In this document: one piece after another, positions 1 to 9,353 of the stretch
Layout of the letters: each line of letters starts with the position of its first letter
How positions within the stretch are numbered: position 1 is the first letter of the stretch
Assembly (NCBI GenBank): GCA_963820545.1
Contig: CAWGAJ010000001.1
Location: 744,001 to 808,000, forward strand
Direction of reading: 5' to 3'
Length of the DNA stretch: 64,000 nucleotides
Origin: CAWGAJ01 sp963820545
GTDB lineage: Bacteria > Planctomycetota > Planctomycetia > Pirellulales > Thermoguttaceae
The notes under the pieces: generated by a model
Databases searched by the model: none
The model's input: the letters and a program-made list of their open reading frames with translations, nothing else
Told to the model about the DNA's origin: nothing
Position numbers and translations under genes: made by a program

Positions 1-1308
1 CTGCGTTTCGTGCCTACGGACCTTTCCGATCCTTCCAATCCTTCCAACCCTGCCAACCGCACTGCGTTGGTCGATGGCAATACCATACCCTCCACGGGAA
101 CGGACATCAGTCAACTGATTGTCCTTTTCGACGAAAATCTCTCCATCCTGGGCGGTGTTACCGGCCAGCACAGCGTGATCAATCCGCAAAATTGGAAGCT
201 CTATCTCAACAACAGTGAGATCGTCAGCGGCATCCAAAGCGTGACCTTCGGTTGGAATCCGCTTACCCGCAAGTACGAGGCCGTGCTTAACCTTGACGGC
301 AATGGTCTCTCGGGCGGGGCCCCCGCCTTGCAAAGCGGCGACTATATTCTTGTGGTCAACGATCAGATTTGGGATGCGTCTTTGAATTTAGTTCCCCTCA
401 CGGGCCAATATATCGGCAATGCGTTGGACGGCGATTTAGACGGCCAACCCGGCACGCTCACCGCCACGCTGACGGGTCAGTCGGGCTACGCTTTCCACAT
501 CACCATTACTACTATCACCGCCACTACAAGTTCACTCGCGGAGTTTATGGTCAACAGCGCGGACACGGCCATTTATCAACAGAGCATCAGCACCCTGTAT
601 GGCAGTAATTTGGGTCTGGAAGAAACCCGCCGCGCCGTGGCCATTGACCATAGCGGAGATTTCGCCGTGGTTTGGACGAGCTTCGGGCAAGACGATACAA
701 GCGATCCCAACGGCGCCGGTGTTTACATGCGGGTGTTTGACCGCAACAATAATCCGATTGGGGATTCATTATATGAAGACATTCAGGTCAATACAACTAC
801 TGCTGGCAATCAGCGCAACGCCTCGGTGGCCATGGACGCGGACGGCGATTTTGTGGTGGTGTGGGAAGGCCCGACCACAAGCCTCTACGGCAGCGGCTAT
901 GATATTTACGCGCGGCGTTTCGATTCCATGGGCAAGGCGTTAGGCGGCGAATTCCGGGTTAACAGCAATTACACCAATGATCAGCTCGATCCCGCGGTGG
1001 CCATGGATCCCTACGGCAACTTCGTGGTGGTCTGGACCACGGTCGGCCAACCTTACAGCTACTTCAACGATATTCACGGCCAATTGTTCGATTACAACGG
1101 CCAGCGGCTCGGCAACGAGTTCCGCGTCAATTCACAAAACATTCCCGGCACGGGCACCAGCCCGGCGCCGCCGAAGCCCATGCCACCGTGGCCATGGATT
1201 ACAACGGCAATTTCGTGGTGGCCTGGGATCAGATTGTATACGAACATAACGGTTGGCCAACCAATTATTTCGTCTTCGCGCGGATGTTTGATAATCAAGG
1301 CAACGTGA
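1..1308 (+). CDS. Giant repeat protein, segment 1 (5' end outside window)
   Basis: The frame is open from the first base, so the true start lies upstream. The segment holds an Ig-like (SbsA/Big_5-like) domain at about 100-500, recognisable by a VLFDENLS-type strand and a QNW motif. It then carries the first repeats of a 55-65 residue unit with core VAMDxxGDFVVxW (cores near 634, 826 and 1000). A one-base loss near 1173 (CCGAAGCC where CCGGAAGCC would restore the frame) moves the real frame to the next segment, so the last ~45 codons of this frame are an artefact. No catalytic motif is seen here. An extracellular structural or adhesive role is inferred from repeats and Ig folds. Confidence 0.8.
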   Translation: MRFVPTDLSDPSNPSNPANRTALVDGNTIPSTGTDISQLIVLFDENLSILGGVTGQHSVINPQNWKLYLNNSEIVSGIQSVTFGWNPLTRKYEAVLNLDGNGLSGGAPALQSGDYILVVNDQIWDASLNLVPLTGQYIGNALDGDLDGQPGTLTATLTGQSGYAFHITITTITATTSSLAEFMVNSADTAIYQQSISTLYGSNLGLEETRRAVAIDHSGDFAVVWTSFGQDDTSDPNGAGVYMRVFDRNNNPIGDSLYEDIQVNTTTAGNQRNASVAMDADGDFVVVWEGPTTSLYGSGYDIYARRFDSMGKALGGEFRVNSNYTNDQLDPAVAMDPYGNFVVVWTTVGQPYSYFNDIHGQLFDYNGQRLGNEFRVNSQNIPGTGTSPAPPKPMPPWPWITTAISWWPGIRLYTNITVGQPIISSSRGCLIIKAT

Positions 1309-1820
1309 GGGCCGTAAACGGAAACACCACGGAGTTCCAGGTAGACGCGAGCAACGCGAATTTCATGTCCGATTGGGAGCATTTACACCATCTCGTTCCC
1401 GGCATTTACGTTTGGCCCGCCAACGGCGGCAGTCCGGGCGGGAGGCCCGAGGAAACGCCGAAGGTCGCGCGTAATCCGCAGATTGCCATGGACGCCGCGG
1501 GCAATTTCATTATCGCTTGGGAAGCCAGCCAAGATAACGATATAAGAGAGACGCCCGTCGACGGGGTAGACAGCACGGGCATCTATTTCCGCCGCTTCAA
1601 TGCCAACGGCACCGCGGCCATGCCTAACGATCATCAGGCCAATCTCACGCTCATGGCTTTGGATAACGACTCGCCCACGCATCCGACTTGGACTCTCGAG
1701 CAATCGGCGCCTTATGGCGGAGATCAGGTGAATGCCACGATCGCCATGGACGTGGATGGCGACTACGTCATTGCCTGGGACGGCAATGCGCGCAACCCAA
1801 CCAGCTTTACCCGGAATTAG
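1188..1820 (+). CDS. Giant repeat protein, segment 2 (repeats 4-6)
   Basis: This continues segment 1 after the frameshift near 1173. The ATG at 1188 is an internal methionine, not a start. It carries repeat cores 4 (VAMDYNGNFVVAW, near 1186), 5 (near 1486) and 6 (near 1738). The frame breaks again near 1811, where one missing base in a CCCGGAA context produces a stop at 1818-1820. Between about 1811 and 1938 the protein continues in another frame (ELAYSNRDDQGVF and on). A two-base GC loss near 1936 then puts it back, and repeat 7 (LAMTPAGAYVAVW) follows. Confidence 0.78.
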   Translation: MAMDYNGNFVVAWDQIVYEHNGWPTNYFVFARMFDNQGNVRAVNGNTTEFQVDASNANFMSDWEHLHHLVPGIYVWPANGGSPGGRPEETPKVARNPQIAMDAAGNFIIAWEASQDNDIRETPVDGVDSTGIYFRRFNANGTAAMPNDHQANLTLMALDNDSPTHPTWTLEQSAPYGGDQVNATIAMDVDGDYVIAWDGNARNPTSFTRN

Positions 1821-1958
1821 CGTACAGCAATCGAGATGACCAAGGCGTATTCGTGCGCACGTTCCACACCGGCGGGCCGACAAATGCCCCGGAATATACC
1901 AGCGAGCAGAAGCGCGTGAATCTGACCGGGGCCGGCGCAAAAGTTCCCCACGCTGGCC

Positions 1959-3404
1959 ATGACCCCCGCCGGCGCGTACGTCGCCGTGTGGCAGGGCAAC
2001 GGCGTGGGCGATCAAAACGGCATCTTCGCCCGGCGCTACACTACCACAACCGACAACGCCGGACCGATGGTGGCCGACTACCTCTTGCCAGGCGGCAGCC
2101 GCATCGATCCTAATAATCAGGTGATACAGACCCAATCGCTTTCCGCGATTACGGTCGTCTTTGACGAAGAGATGCTAGATACCGGTACAACCGGTCAAGA
2201 CAGCGTGCGCAACCCGGCAAATTATCGCCTGATGAAAGACGGCGTGGAAGTGTCAGGCGCCATTAAGCGCATCGACTACAAGTTAGATTATGATGCAACT
2301 ACTAATACCGGCACCAACAAGTATATCGCCACGATCACCTTCAACACTCCGCTGAGCGACGGGCATTACCAAATAATCGTGCGCAATTCGGTGCGCGACA
2401 AGGCCGGCAATCCCCTGCAAAGCACCGGGTTGAATCCCAACGGGGCAAACTCTTCCCGTTCATTCGACATCTCCACGCTGAGCAACACGGAGGTCCGCGT
2501 GAACGTCAATACGGCGGGCGAGCAAAGCACATCGGCCACTCAGCGCACCGTAGCCAGCGACGGCAGCGGACGTTCGGTGGTGGTGTGGATCAGTAGTGAG
2601 TCGGGCAAGCAAGGCGTGTATGCGAGGACGTACGACGCCTTGGGTAATCCGACAACTAATTATGATATTCCGGTCTCCGGGGTGGACACTAATGCGGCCA
2701 AGGCGGCCGTGGCCATGGACGGCAACGGGGATTGGGTGGTGACCTGGTCGAGCACCAAAGAGAGCACACCTTTAAATAACAGGAGTTGGGACGTCTATGC
2801 CCGGCGGTACGATGCAACAGGCGCGGTAAAGGCAATCAATGGTTTACTTGATCCGTCCTTGGTCAATGCTTCTTATACCGAAGACGTCCAGAGCAACTCC
2901 AATGTGGCCATGGACGCGGACGGCGACTTTGTGATCGTTTGGCAAAGCCTGGAACAGGACGGCAGCGGTTACGGCATTTATGCGCAGCGTTATAGCCCCT
3001 CGGGCGATCCATTGGGAGGGACCAACAAAGCGCAATTGATCACCCTTGTCGGCCGGCCCACGGGCAGCTTTGATTTGCATTGGGAAGGCGCCGGCAACAC
3101 TGATAACAAGTCGATAACGATTAGCGGCGAGGCCAACGAGACGTTGAGACAGGCGATCCAAGACGCCATGGGAGCCCTGGGGGCTTCGGTGGACGTGACG
3201 GTCCTTACCTCCTCGGCCATTATGGTGCGTTTCAAGGACGATGACGGCAATAGAGACGTGCCGCAGATCACGGTGGTAAATCCCCACGTTACCGGCGATC
3301 CCGGCGCCGGATCACAGTTAGCACGCAGGTGCAGGGCGTATCCAGCGAAATCCAAGTCAACGATACCACGCTGGGCAATCAGATCGATCCTTCGGTGTCG
3401 ATGA
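1959..3404 (+). CDS. Giant repeat protein, segment 3 (second Ig-like domain, repeats 8-10)
   Basis: This holds the end of repeat 7, then the second Ig-like domain at about 2050-2470 (ITVVFDEEML, NPANYRL), then repeat cores 8 (near 2550), 9 (near 2705) and 10 (near 2905). An insert of about 95 residues follows at about 3030-3310 (SFDLHWEG, VTVLTSSAIMVRF), resembling a beta-rich module often found in planctomycete giant proteins. The real frame leaves this segment near 3305, where one base is missing in a GCCGG context, so the last ~30 codons are spurious. The start at 1959 is internal. Confidence 0.78.
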   Translation: MTPAGAYVAVWQGNGVGDQNGIFARRYTTTTDNAGPMVADYLLPGGSRIDPNNQVIQTQSLSAITVVFDEEMLDTGTTGQDSVRNPANYRLMKDGVEVSGAIKRIDYKLDYDATTNTGTNKYIATITFNTPLSDGHYQIIVRNSVRDKAGNPLQSTGLNPNGANSSRSFDISTLSNTEVRVNVNTAGEQSTSATQRTVASDGSGRSVVVWISSESGKQGVYARTYDALGNPTTNYDIPVSGVDTNAAKAAVAMDGNGDWVVTWSSTKESTPLNNRSWDVYARRYDATGAVKAINGLLDPSLVNASYTEDVQSNSNVAMDADGDFVIVWQSLEQDGSGYGIYAQRYSPSGDPLGGTNKAQLITLVGRPTGSFDLHWEGAGNTDNKSITISGEANETLRQAIQDAMGALGASVDVTVLTSSAIMVRFKDDDGNRDVPQITVVNPHVTGDPGAGSQLARRCRAYPAKSKSTIPRWAIRSILRCR

Positions 3405-3928
3405 GTCTACAGGGCGATTTTGTGATAAGTTGGACCAGCTTTGGCCAGAACGGCGATGCCGCCTGGCAGTCGAACATTTACGCCAAGCAATTCACCTCGA
3501 ATGATTATCTGCGCCAAACAATCCCCACGCCTACGAGCACCTTGATAAAGTCGACAATCATGCAGGATGCCCAGACGCGGGTGGTGACCAGCGACGATCC
3601 GGCCGGCCACGTGGTGCAACCAGGCACTGGATATGATGGGGTGGTGCAAATACTAGTGGATATGGGGGCGTTGGGCACAGGGTCAGGCTCTGGCACGCTG
3701 TTGCTGGATCGCACGCACGTGCTTACGGCCGCGCACGTTGTGGCCGACGCTACCGGACAGCTTGCCTCGAACAATATTTCGGTGCTGTTCAGCCTGGCTT
3801 CGGGCAATGTGACCATTGCGGCCGCACAAGTGATCATCAATCCCAACTACACGGGCAACCCATTCACCAGTCCCGACGTGGCAATAATTACCTTGGCGCA
3901 AGCCGCCCGCCGGTGTAACGGGTTTTGA
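3329..3928 (+). CDS. Giant repeat protein, segment 4 (repeat 11 and N-terminal half of trypsin-like protease)
   Basis: After repeat core 11 (near 3393) a trypsin-like serine protease begins. GSGSGTLLLDRTHVLTAAH supplies the catalytic His (LTAAH), and SPDVAIITL the catalytic Asp. The frame breaks near 3904 (GCCGCCCG, where a lost GC from GCCGCGCCCG restores AQAAPAGVTGFD), and the protease continues in segment 5. His and Asp therefore lie on this side and Ser on the other, which makes the frameshift unlikely to be biological if the enzyme is active. Confidence 0.8.
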   Translation: MQGVSSEIQVNDTTLGNQIDPSVSMSLQGDFVISWTSFGQNGDAAWQSNIYAKQFTSNDYLRQTIPTPTSTLIKSTIMQDAQTRVVTSDDPAGHVVQPGTGYDGVVQILVDMGALGTGSGSGTLLLDRTHVLTAAHVVADATGQLASNNISVLFSLASGNVTIAAAQVIINPNYTGNPFTSPDVAIITLAQAARRCNGF

Positions 3929-3968
3929 TATTTATCGCAACACCGACGAGATCGGCCGCGTCTTCGAT

Positions 3969-6900
3969 TTGTACGGCTATGGATTGACCGGCACCGGCAC
4001 GTCGGGCGAAATTCTCGGTACTACTGGCACCAAACGACACGGCGAGAACCGCTGGGAAGCCCTGCTCGACCAGATTGATTCCACGGAGAGCCACAATCTG
4101 CTGGTCTACGACTTCGATAACGGCAATCCGGCCAACGACGCTTTAGGCGCACTGTTAGGCATCCACGACACGGGATTAGGCCTTGCGGAAGCGAACAGCG
4201 CGCGCGGCGATTCCGGCGGTCCCAATTTCCTCGACGGGAAAATTGCCGGCATAGTGACGGGTGGCGCCGGCGTTCCGGCCACCGACGTGACGCCCATCAC
4301 GGATTCCAGCTTTGGCGAAATCAGCTTTGATACGCGCGTCTCGGCCTACGCCACCTGGATCGATGCCGTTGTGGCCAGCGGCGGCGGTGCTGAATTTATC
4401 GTCAACCAAATTACCACCGGCATGCAACAATGGTCGTCGGTGGCCTTGGACGCGGACGGCGATTTCGTCGTCACCTGGACCAGCTACGGCCAAGACGGAG
4501 CGGGTAACGGTTACGGGGCGGGCGCGAACGGCCTGAACGGCGTTTATGCCCGCCGCTTCACTAGCGACGGGAATGCGTCCAGCGGCGATTTCAGAGTCAA
4601 CACTACTACCGCCAACAACCAGCAGCATTCGAAAGCGGCGATGGATGCCGACGGCGATTTCGTGATCGCCTGGGAGAGCTTCCAGGATCGACCGTCAAGC
4701 AACTTACTCCCGGACTCGCCCAACAGCTACGGTATCTACGCCCAGCGCTATGCCAGCACCGCGAAGTTGGGTACGGCGGGATACCTCGGCGCCAACGGCG
4801 AGATGGGCAGCGAATTCCGGCTGAATACCACGACCGACGGCAACCAACGATATCCCTCGGTCTCCTTGGACGCCACCGGCGACCTGATCGCGGTGTGGAG
4901 CGGCAACGGCACGCAAACTAACAATGTGGACCCGCAAGGCGTGTTCATGCGGCGCTACAGCGCTACCAAGGACGTCGCCGGTCCTTTTGTGACGGATGTG
5001 CTTAGATACAGCAGCAATAACGGCGTAGGAACACTCACGCCGATCTATAACGATACAATACTTACCGGCTCGATTTTGACCTTCGTCATCTGCTTCGATG
5101 AGAACCTTTCCATAGACGGCGGTCCCGGCGGACTGCACAGCGTACAGAATCTCAGCAACTGGCAACTCGCTCAGAATGGCACAACGCTACTAAACGGCGT
5201 GGTTTCGGTAAAATTCGACGGCGTAAAGAACGATGCACACGTTTTTGATACGTCTTTACCGTTTAGCAACAAATACGAGGTTGTGGTGACTTTTGACCTG
5301 GACTCCACCGTCGATGGTAATCAGCCGCTCGGCCCGGGTCAATACACGCTCACTCTCCTGGACTATGTACAGGATGTCCTTCCTGCTCGAAACGCCTTGG
5401 ATGGGAACCTTGATGGCACTCCCGGCGGTAACTTCGTATTTAGTTTTTCCATTCCCACGTCTGAGCAGATTGGTCCACAACTTCCTCCCACGACCACACC
5501 CGTCGGCCCTCCGCCCGCTACTTACACCGACAATCCGGTCAATACCACCAAGGTTGGCACGCAGGACAATCCCGCGGTGGCCTCGAACTCCAGCGGCGAC
5601 CACGTAATAGTTTGGGTTAGCACGCCGACCACGGCCGGGGCCGACGTCATGTTCCAAAAGTACGATAGAAATGGTAAACTCGTGGGAACGGAGACCCTGG
5701 CGAGCTCGATATCCACCGGGGACCAGGTCGAACCCGACGTGGCCATGGATAACATGGGCAACTTCGTGGTCGTATGGTCCGGCTATGGCAGCGATGCTTC
5801 CGGCGTGGATGATTCCGGCGTCTGGGGACGACTCTTCGATACCACCGGCAAAGCGCTAGGCGATCAGTTCCGCATTAACCCGTCCATTGGAGGCGTCCAA
5901 GACATGCCCCGCGTAGCCATGGACGCCAACGGCGATTTCGTCGTCACTTGGAGCGGCTACAACGGCGTTGCCGCCCAGGAAACCGATAAAGACGGCGTTT
6001 ACGCCAGACGTTATAATAAACTTGGGCAGGCATTGGGTAATGAATTTCTGGTCAACAGCTACACCAAGAACCGCCAGGATAACTCGGACGTTGCCATTGA
6101 TACTAACGGCAACTTTGTGATTGTCTGGCAGAGCGACCAGCAGGACGGCGGTTCATGGGGAATCTACGGACAACGTTATAACTCCGCCGGCCTGGTCCTG
6201 GGCGGTGAGTTCCGCGTCAATAACTACACGTCGGATACACAATTCGATCCACACGTGGCCATGGATGCAGGCGGCGATTTTACCGTCAGTTGGACGAGTT
6301 TCAACCAGGACGGCAGCGGCTACGGCGTGTATGCCCGCAGGTACAATGCCGCCGGAGCGGCCTTGGACGCCAACGAGTTTCGCGTCAATCAGAACGCCTT
6401 GAATTGGCAATATCAATCGGCAGTGAGCTGCGACTACAACGGCGATTTCGTGGTTACCTGGACCACGTATGGTCAAGAAAGCGAGATCGTCCAGGATTAC
6501 GGCATCTTCGCGCGGATGTACCGCGCCAATGGGTCCGACTGGCTGGATCCCAGCACCAATTTGCCCTTCGGCGAGTTCCGCATCAACGCCATTATCGTAG
6601 GCAACCAGGTCTCATCCGATGTGGCCATGGACTCCGACGGCGACTTTGTGGTGGCTTGGGTTGGCGCAGACAGCGATTCGACGGGGATCTATAGCCGCAT
6701 CTTGGCCATTAACAGCGACACCTATACGCAGACGACCAGCCAATCAAGTACTGCTCAATACAACACCGGTACAACTAATACAACCCAAACTACCGCCAAT
6801 CAAGCGCAGAGTTTCGTCTTAAGCGGTCCCACCTCGGGCACGTTCACTTCTGGTCAGGCGGTTCAGATCACCTGGACCGCAGGGGGCGTGCAATCCGGCA

Positions 6901-8753
6901 GCCTGATCAGTTTGTGTTATGACGAAGACACCAAGTGGGGTAACGGCAACGAACACTGGATCGAGATCGATCAGGTGTCGGCCATCAACAACGGCGGGAC
7001 CTACACCTGGGATACGACGAAAGTGGCTTCGGGCACGTATTATATCAGCGGATACATGTGGGATAAGGGGGCGACGTTCACAAAATCGCATCTGACCACG
7101 TCGATCACGATTCCTGGGGCAACAACAACTGCCACTACCGCCAATCAAGCGCAGAGTTTCGTCTTAACCAGCCCCACCTCGGGCACGTTCACTTCTGGTC
7201 AGGCGGTTCAGATCGCCTGGACCGCAGGGGGCGTGAAAACCGGCAGCCTGATCAGTTTGTGTTATGACGAAGACACCAAGTGGGGTAACGGCAATGAACA
7301 CTGGATCGAAATCGATCAGGTGTCGGCCGACAATAGCGGCGGGACCTACACCTGGGATACGACGAAAGTGGCTCCGGGCACGTATTACCTGGGCGGATAC
7401 ATGTGGGATAAGGGGGCGACGTTCACAAAATCGCATCTGACCACGTCGATCACGATTCCTGGGGCAACAACAACTGCCACTACCGCCAATCAAGCGCAGA
7501 GTTTCGTCTTAAGCGGTCCCACCTCGGGCACGTTCACTTCTGGTCAGGCGGTTCAGATCACCTGGACCGCAGGGGGCGTGCAATCCGGCAGCCTGATCAG
7601 TTTGTGTTATGACGAAGACACCAAGTGGGGTAACGGCAATGAACACTGGATCGAGATCGATCAGGTGTCGGCCATCAACAACGGCGGGACCTACACCTGG
7701 GATACGACGAAAGTGGCTCCGGGCACGTATTACATGGGCGGATACATGTGGGATAAGGGGGCGACGTTCACAAAATCGCATCTGACCACGTCGATCACGA
7801 TTCCTGGGGCAACAACAACTGCCACTACCGCCAATCAAGCGCAGAGTTTCGTCTTAACCAGCCCCACCTCGGGCACGTTCACTTCTGGTCAGGCGGTTCA
7901 GATCGCCTGGACCGCAGGGGGCGTGAAAACCGGCAGCCTGATCAGTTTGTGTTATGACGAAGACACCAAGTGGGGTAACGGCAATGAACACTGGATCGAG
8001 ATCGATCAGGTGTCGGCCGACAACAGCGGCGGGACCTACACCTGGGATACGACGAAAGTGGCTCCGGGCACGTATTACCTGGGCGGATACATGTGGGATA
8101 AGGGGGCGACGTTCACAAAATCGCATCTGACCACGTCGATCACGATTCCAGCGCAGAGTTTCGTCTTAACCGGTCCCACCTCGGGCACGTTCAGTCCTGG
8201 TCAGGCGGTTCAGATCACCTGGACCGCAGGGGGCGTGAAAACCGGCAGCCTGATCAGTTTGTGTTATGACGAAGACACCAAGTGGGGTAACGGCAATGAA
8301 CACTGGATCGAGATTGATCAGGTGTCGGCCGTCAACAGCGGCGGGTCCTACACCTGGAATACGACGAAAGCGGCTCCGGGCACGTATTATATCAGCGGAT
8401 ACTTGTGGGATGGAGCAAATGCATTCAGCACTTCGCATTTATTTCAATCCATAAGCATCTCCTCTAGTGTATCCACAGATACGAAGTCCGGCACAAATCT
8501 GGCGATGAAGGCTGATGTCCAAGGGACGAAAGAAGATTTGTCGAATAAAGATTATGGCCTCAACGCTCTTGAGCTTAAAGCGTCGGATTCTTCAGCGGTG
8601 ATCGCATTAGTGGATGCAATGAACGAGGACGATGCAGAAAAGGCTCTTGCATTAAGAAATAAGGTGGATGAGTTGGCGGCAATTGACCTGATCTTACAAG
8701 ATCAAGACGCTTGGCTCGAAGGAGCTTCGAGCAAGAGCTGGGTTGCTGCTTAA
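3969..8753 (+). CDS. Giant repeat protein, segment 5 (protease Ser half, repeats 12-21, C-terminal repeats)
   Basis: The frame is open from about 3905; ATG 3969 is internal. It begins with the rest of the trypsin-like domain (catalytic Ser in RGDSGGP, about 4200). Repeat cores 12-14 lie near 4438, 4633 and 4860. The third Ig-like domain is at about 4985-5460, and repeat cores 15-21 at 5574-6660. Five copies of a ~100-residue Ser/Thr-rich domain follow at 6804-8460 (SGTFTSGQAVQITWTAGG, WIEIDQVSA), resembling Kre9/KNH-type Ig folds. The last ~95 residues are charged and not recognised. No LPXTG or PEP-CTERM anchor is seen. Cell-surface or secreted location is inferred. Confidence 0.85.
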   Translation: MYGYGLTGTGTSGEILGTTGTKRHGENRWEALLDQIDSTESHNLLVYDFDNGNPANDALGALLGIHDTGLGLAEANSARGDSGGPNFLDGKIAGIVTGGAGVPATDVTPITDSSFGEISFDTRVSAYATWIDAVVASGGGAEFIVNQITTGMQQWSSVALDADGDFVVTWTSYGQDGAGNGYGAGANGLNGVYARRFTSDGNASSGDFRVNTTTANNQQHSKAAMDADGDFVIAWESFQDRPSSNLLPDSPNSYGIYAQRYASTAKLGTAGYLGANGEMGSEFRLNTTTDGNQRYPSVSLDATGDLIAVWSGNGTQTNNVDPQGVFMRRYSATKDVAGPFVTDVLRYSSNNGVGTLTPIYNDTILTGSILTFVICFDENLSIDGGPGGLHSVQNLSNWQLAQNGTTLLNGVVSVKFDGVKNDAHVFDTSLPFSNKYEVVVTFDLDSTVDGNQPLGPGQYTLTLLDYVQDVLPARNALDGNLDGTPGGNFVFSFSIPTSEQIGPQLPPTTTPVGPPPATYTDNPVNTTKVGTQDNPAVASNSSGDHVIVWVSTPTTAGADVMFQKYDRNGKLVGTETLASSISTGDQVEPDVAMDNMGNFVVVWSGYGSDASGVDDSGVWGRLFDTTGKALGDQFRINPSIGGVQDMPRVAMDANGDFVVTWSGYNGVAAQETDKDGVYARRYNKLGQALGNEFLVNSYTKNRQDNSDVAIDTNGNFVIVWQSDQQDGGSWGIYGQRYNSAGLVLGGEFRVNNYTSDTQFDPHVAMDAGGDFTVSWTSFNQDGSGYGVYARRYNAAGAALDANEFRVNQNALNWQYQSAVSCDYNGDFVVTWTTYGQESEIVQDYGIFARMYRANGSDWLDPSTNLPFGEFRINAIIVGNQVSSDVAMDSDGDFVVAWVGADSDSTGIYSRILAINSDTYTQTTSQSSTAQYNTGTTNTTQTTANQAQSFVLSGPTSGTFTSGQAVQITWTAGGVQSGSLISLCYDEDTKWGNGNEHWIEIDQVSAINNGGTYTWDTTKVASGTYYISGYMWDKGATFTKSHLTTSITIPGATTTATTANQAQSFVLTSPTSGTFTSGQAVQIAWTAGGVKTGSLISLCYDEDTKWGNGNEHWIEIDQVSADNSGGTYTWDTTKVAPGTYYLGGYMWDKGATFTKSHLTTSITIPGATTTATTANQAQSFVLSGPTSGTFTSGQAVQITWTAGGVQSGSLISLCYDEDTKWGNGNEHWIEIDQVSAINNGGTYTWDTTKVAPGTYYMGGYMWDKGATFTKSHLTTSITIPGATTTATTANQAQSFVLTSPTSGTFTSGQAVQIAWTAGGVKTGSLISLCYDEDTKWGNGNEHWIEIDQVSADNSGGTYTWDTTKVAPGTYYLGGYMWDKGATFTKSHLTTSITIPAQSFVLTGPTSGTFSPGQAVQITWTAGGVKTGSLISLCYDEDTKWGNGNEHWIEIDQVSAVNSGGSYTWNTTKAAPGTYYISGYLWDGANAFSTSHLFQSISISSSVSTDTKSGTNLAMKADVQGTKEDLSNKDYGLNALELKASDSSAVIALVDAMNEDDAEKALALRNKVDELAAIDLILQDQDAWLEGASSKSWVAA
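6804..8460 (+). repeat. Five tandem ~345-bp coding repeats with alternating A/B types
   Basis: Units begin at 6804, 7149, 7494 and 7839 (exact 345-bp period) and at 8151, where the preceding unit lacks the 33-bp Thr/Ala-rich linker. Units 1 and 3 share one set of variants (LSGPTSG, VQSGSL, AINNGG). Units 2 and 4 share another (LTSPTSG, VKTGSL, ADNSGG). Unit 5 is more divergent and ends differently. The A-B-A-B order implies that a 690-bp dimer was duplicated recently. Confidence 0.95.
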
Positions 8754-8839
8754 GAAGATTAGATTGCGATTTAAATCGCTATCACAACACTTCCATCGTG
8801 TCTGCTCTAAATGTTCTAATCCGCATTTCTCACCAACGT

Positions 8840-8979
8840 GTAGGGTGGGTCAAGCAACCTGTTTTCTTGGTGGGACTTCGGTCGCGAATTATATGCTCGC
8901 CATCGTACAGGCTGTAAATTACATATTGATCAGTTTGCGTGGACCCACCAACAACTTGCGCGACCTTGTCCCACCCTAC
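8840..8979. repeat. Nested inverted repeat in the 600-bp gap 8754-9353
   Basis: The left arm 8840-8876 (GTAGGGTGGGTCAAGCAA, then CTTGGTGGGA) pairs imperfectly with the right arm 8941-8979 (GGACCCACCAA, then CTTGTCCCACCCTAC). The loop is about 64 nt. No transposase is present, so this looks like a MITE or REP-type element. I see no convincing gene in the rest of 8754-9353, which is AT-richer and must hold the promoter for the glycosyltransferase gene. Confidence 0.7.
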
Positions 8980-9353
8980 GATGAGAAATGCGGGCTAAAT
9001 GACCACATTTGTGAGGGTGTGGTTATCTTTTTTGGACTATTTCTCGAGCGCCATACGGAGTGCACCACCCTTTTGCAGGGTATGGCGTGAAGACAAATCT
9101 GTATTGCACTTGTTTAACGCCACATAGTAGAATTCCGCCTTAAATTCTGAAAATACCGACATAAATGGGGGGATTTAATTCGCACAGTGTACCGACCGAT
9201 GACTGCATACTTGGTGGGAGCAAGGCATTATTTGTTTTCATAAATAATCCATATATTTTTCAGCGGCTGAGGGGCAGGCCGCATTTTGGAATTACCGCCT
9301 GATTTTGTGTCTTACCATAAAAACATGAACTTTCCGGATATGGGACGGCGACT

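Noticed and set aside
1..3928. Programmed ribosomal frameshifting in the giant gene
   Set aside because: Five shifts in both directions without slippery heptamers, and the same deletion contexts break unrelated housekeeping genes.
6804..8460. CRISPR-like or satellite array
   Set aside because: The 345-bp units are fully coding and in frame; no spacers.
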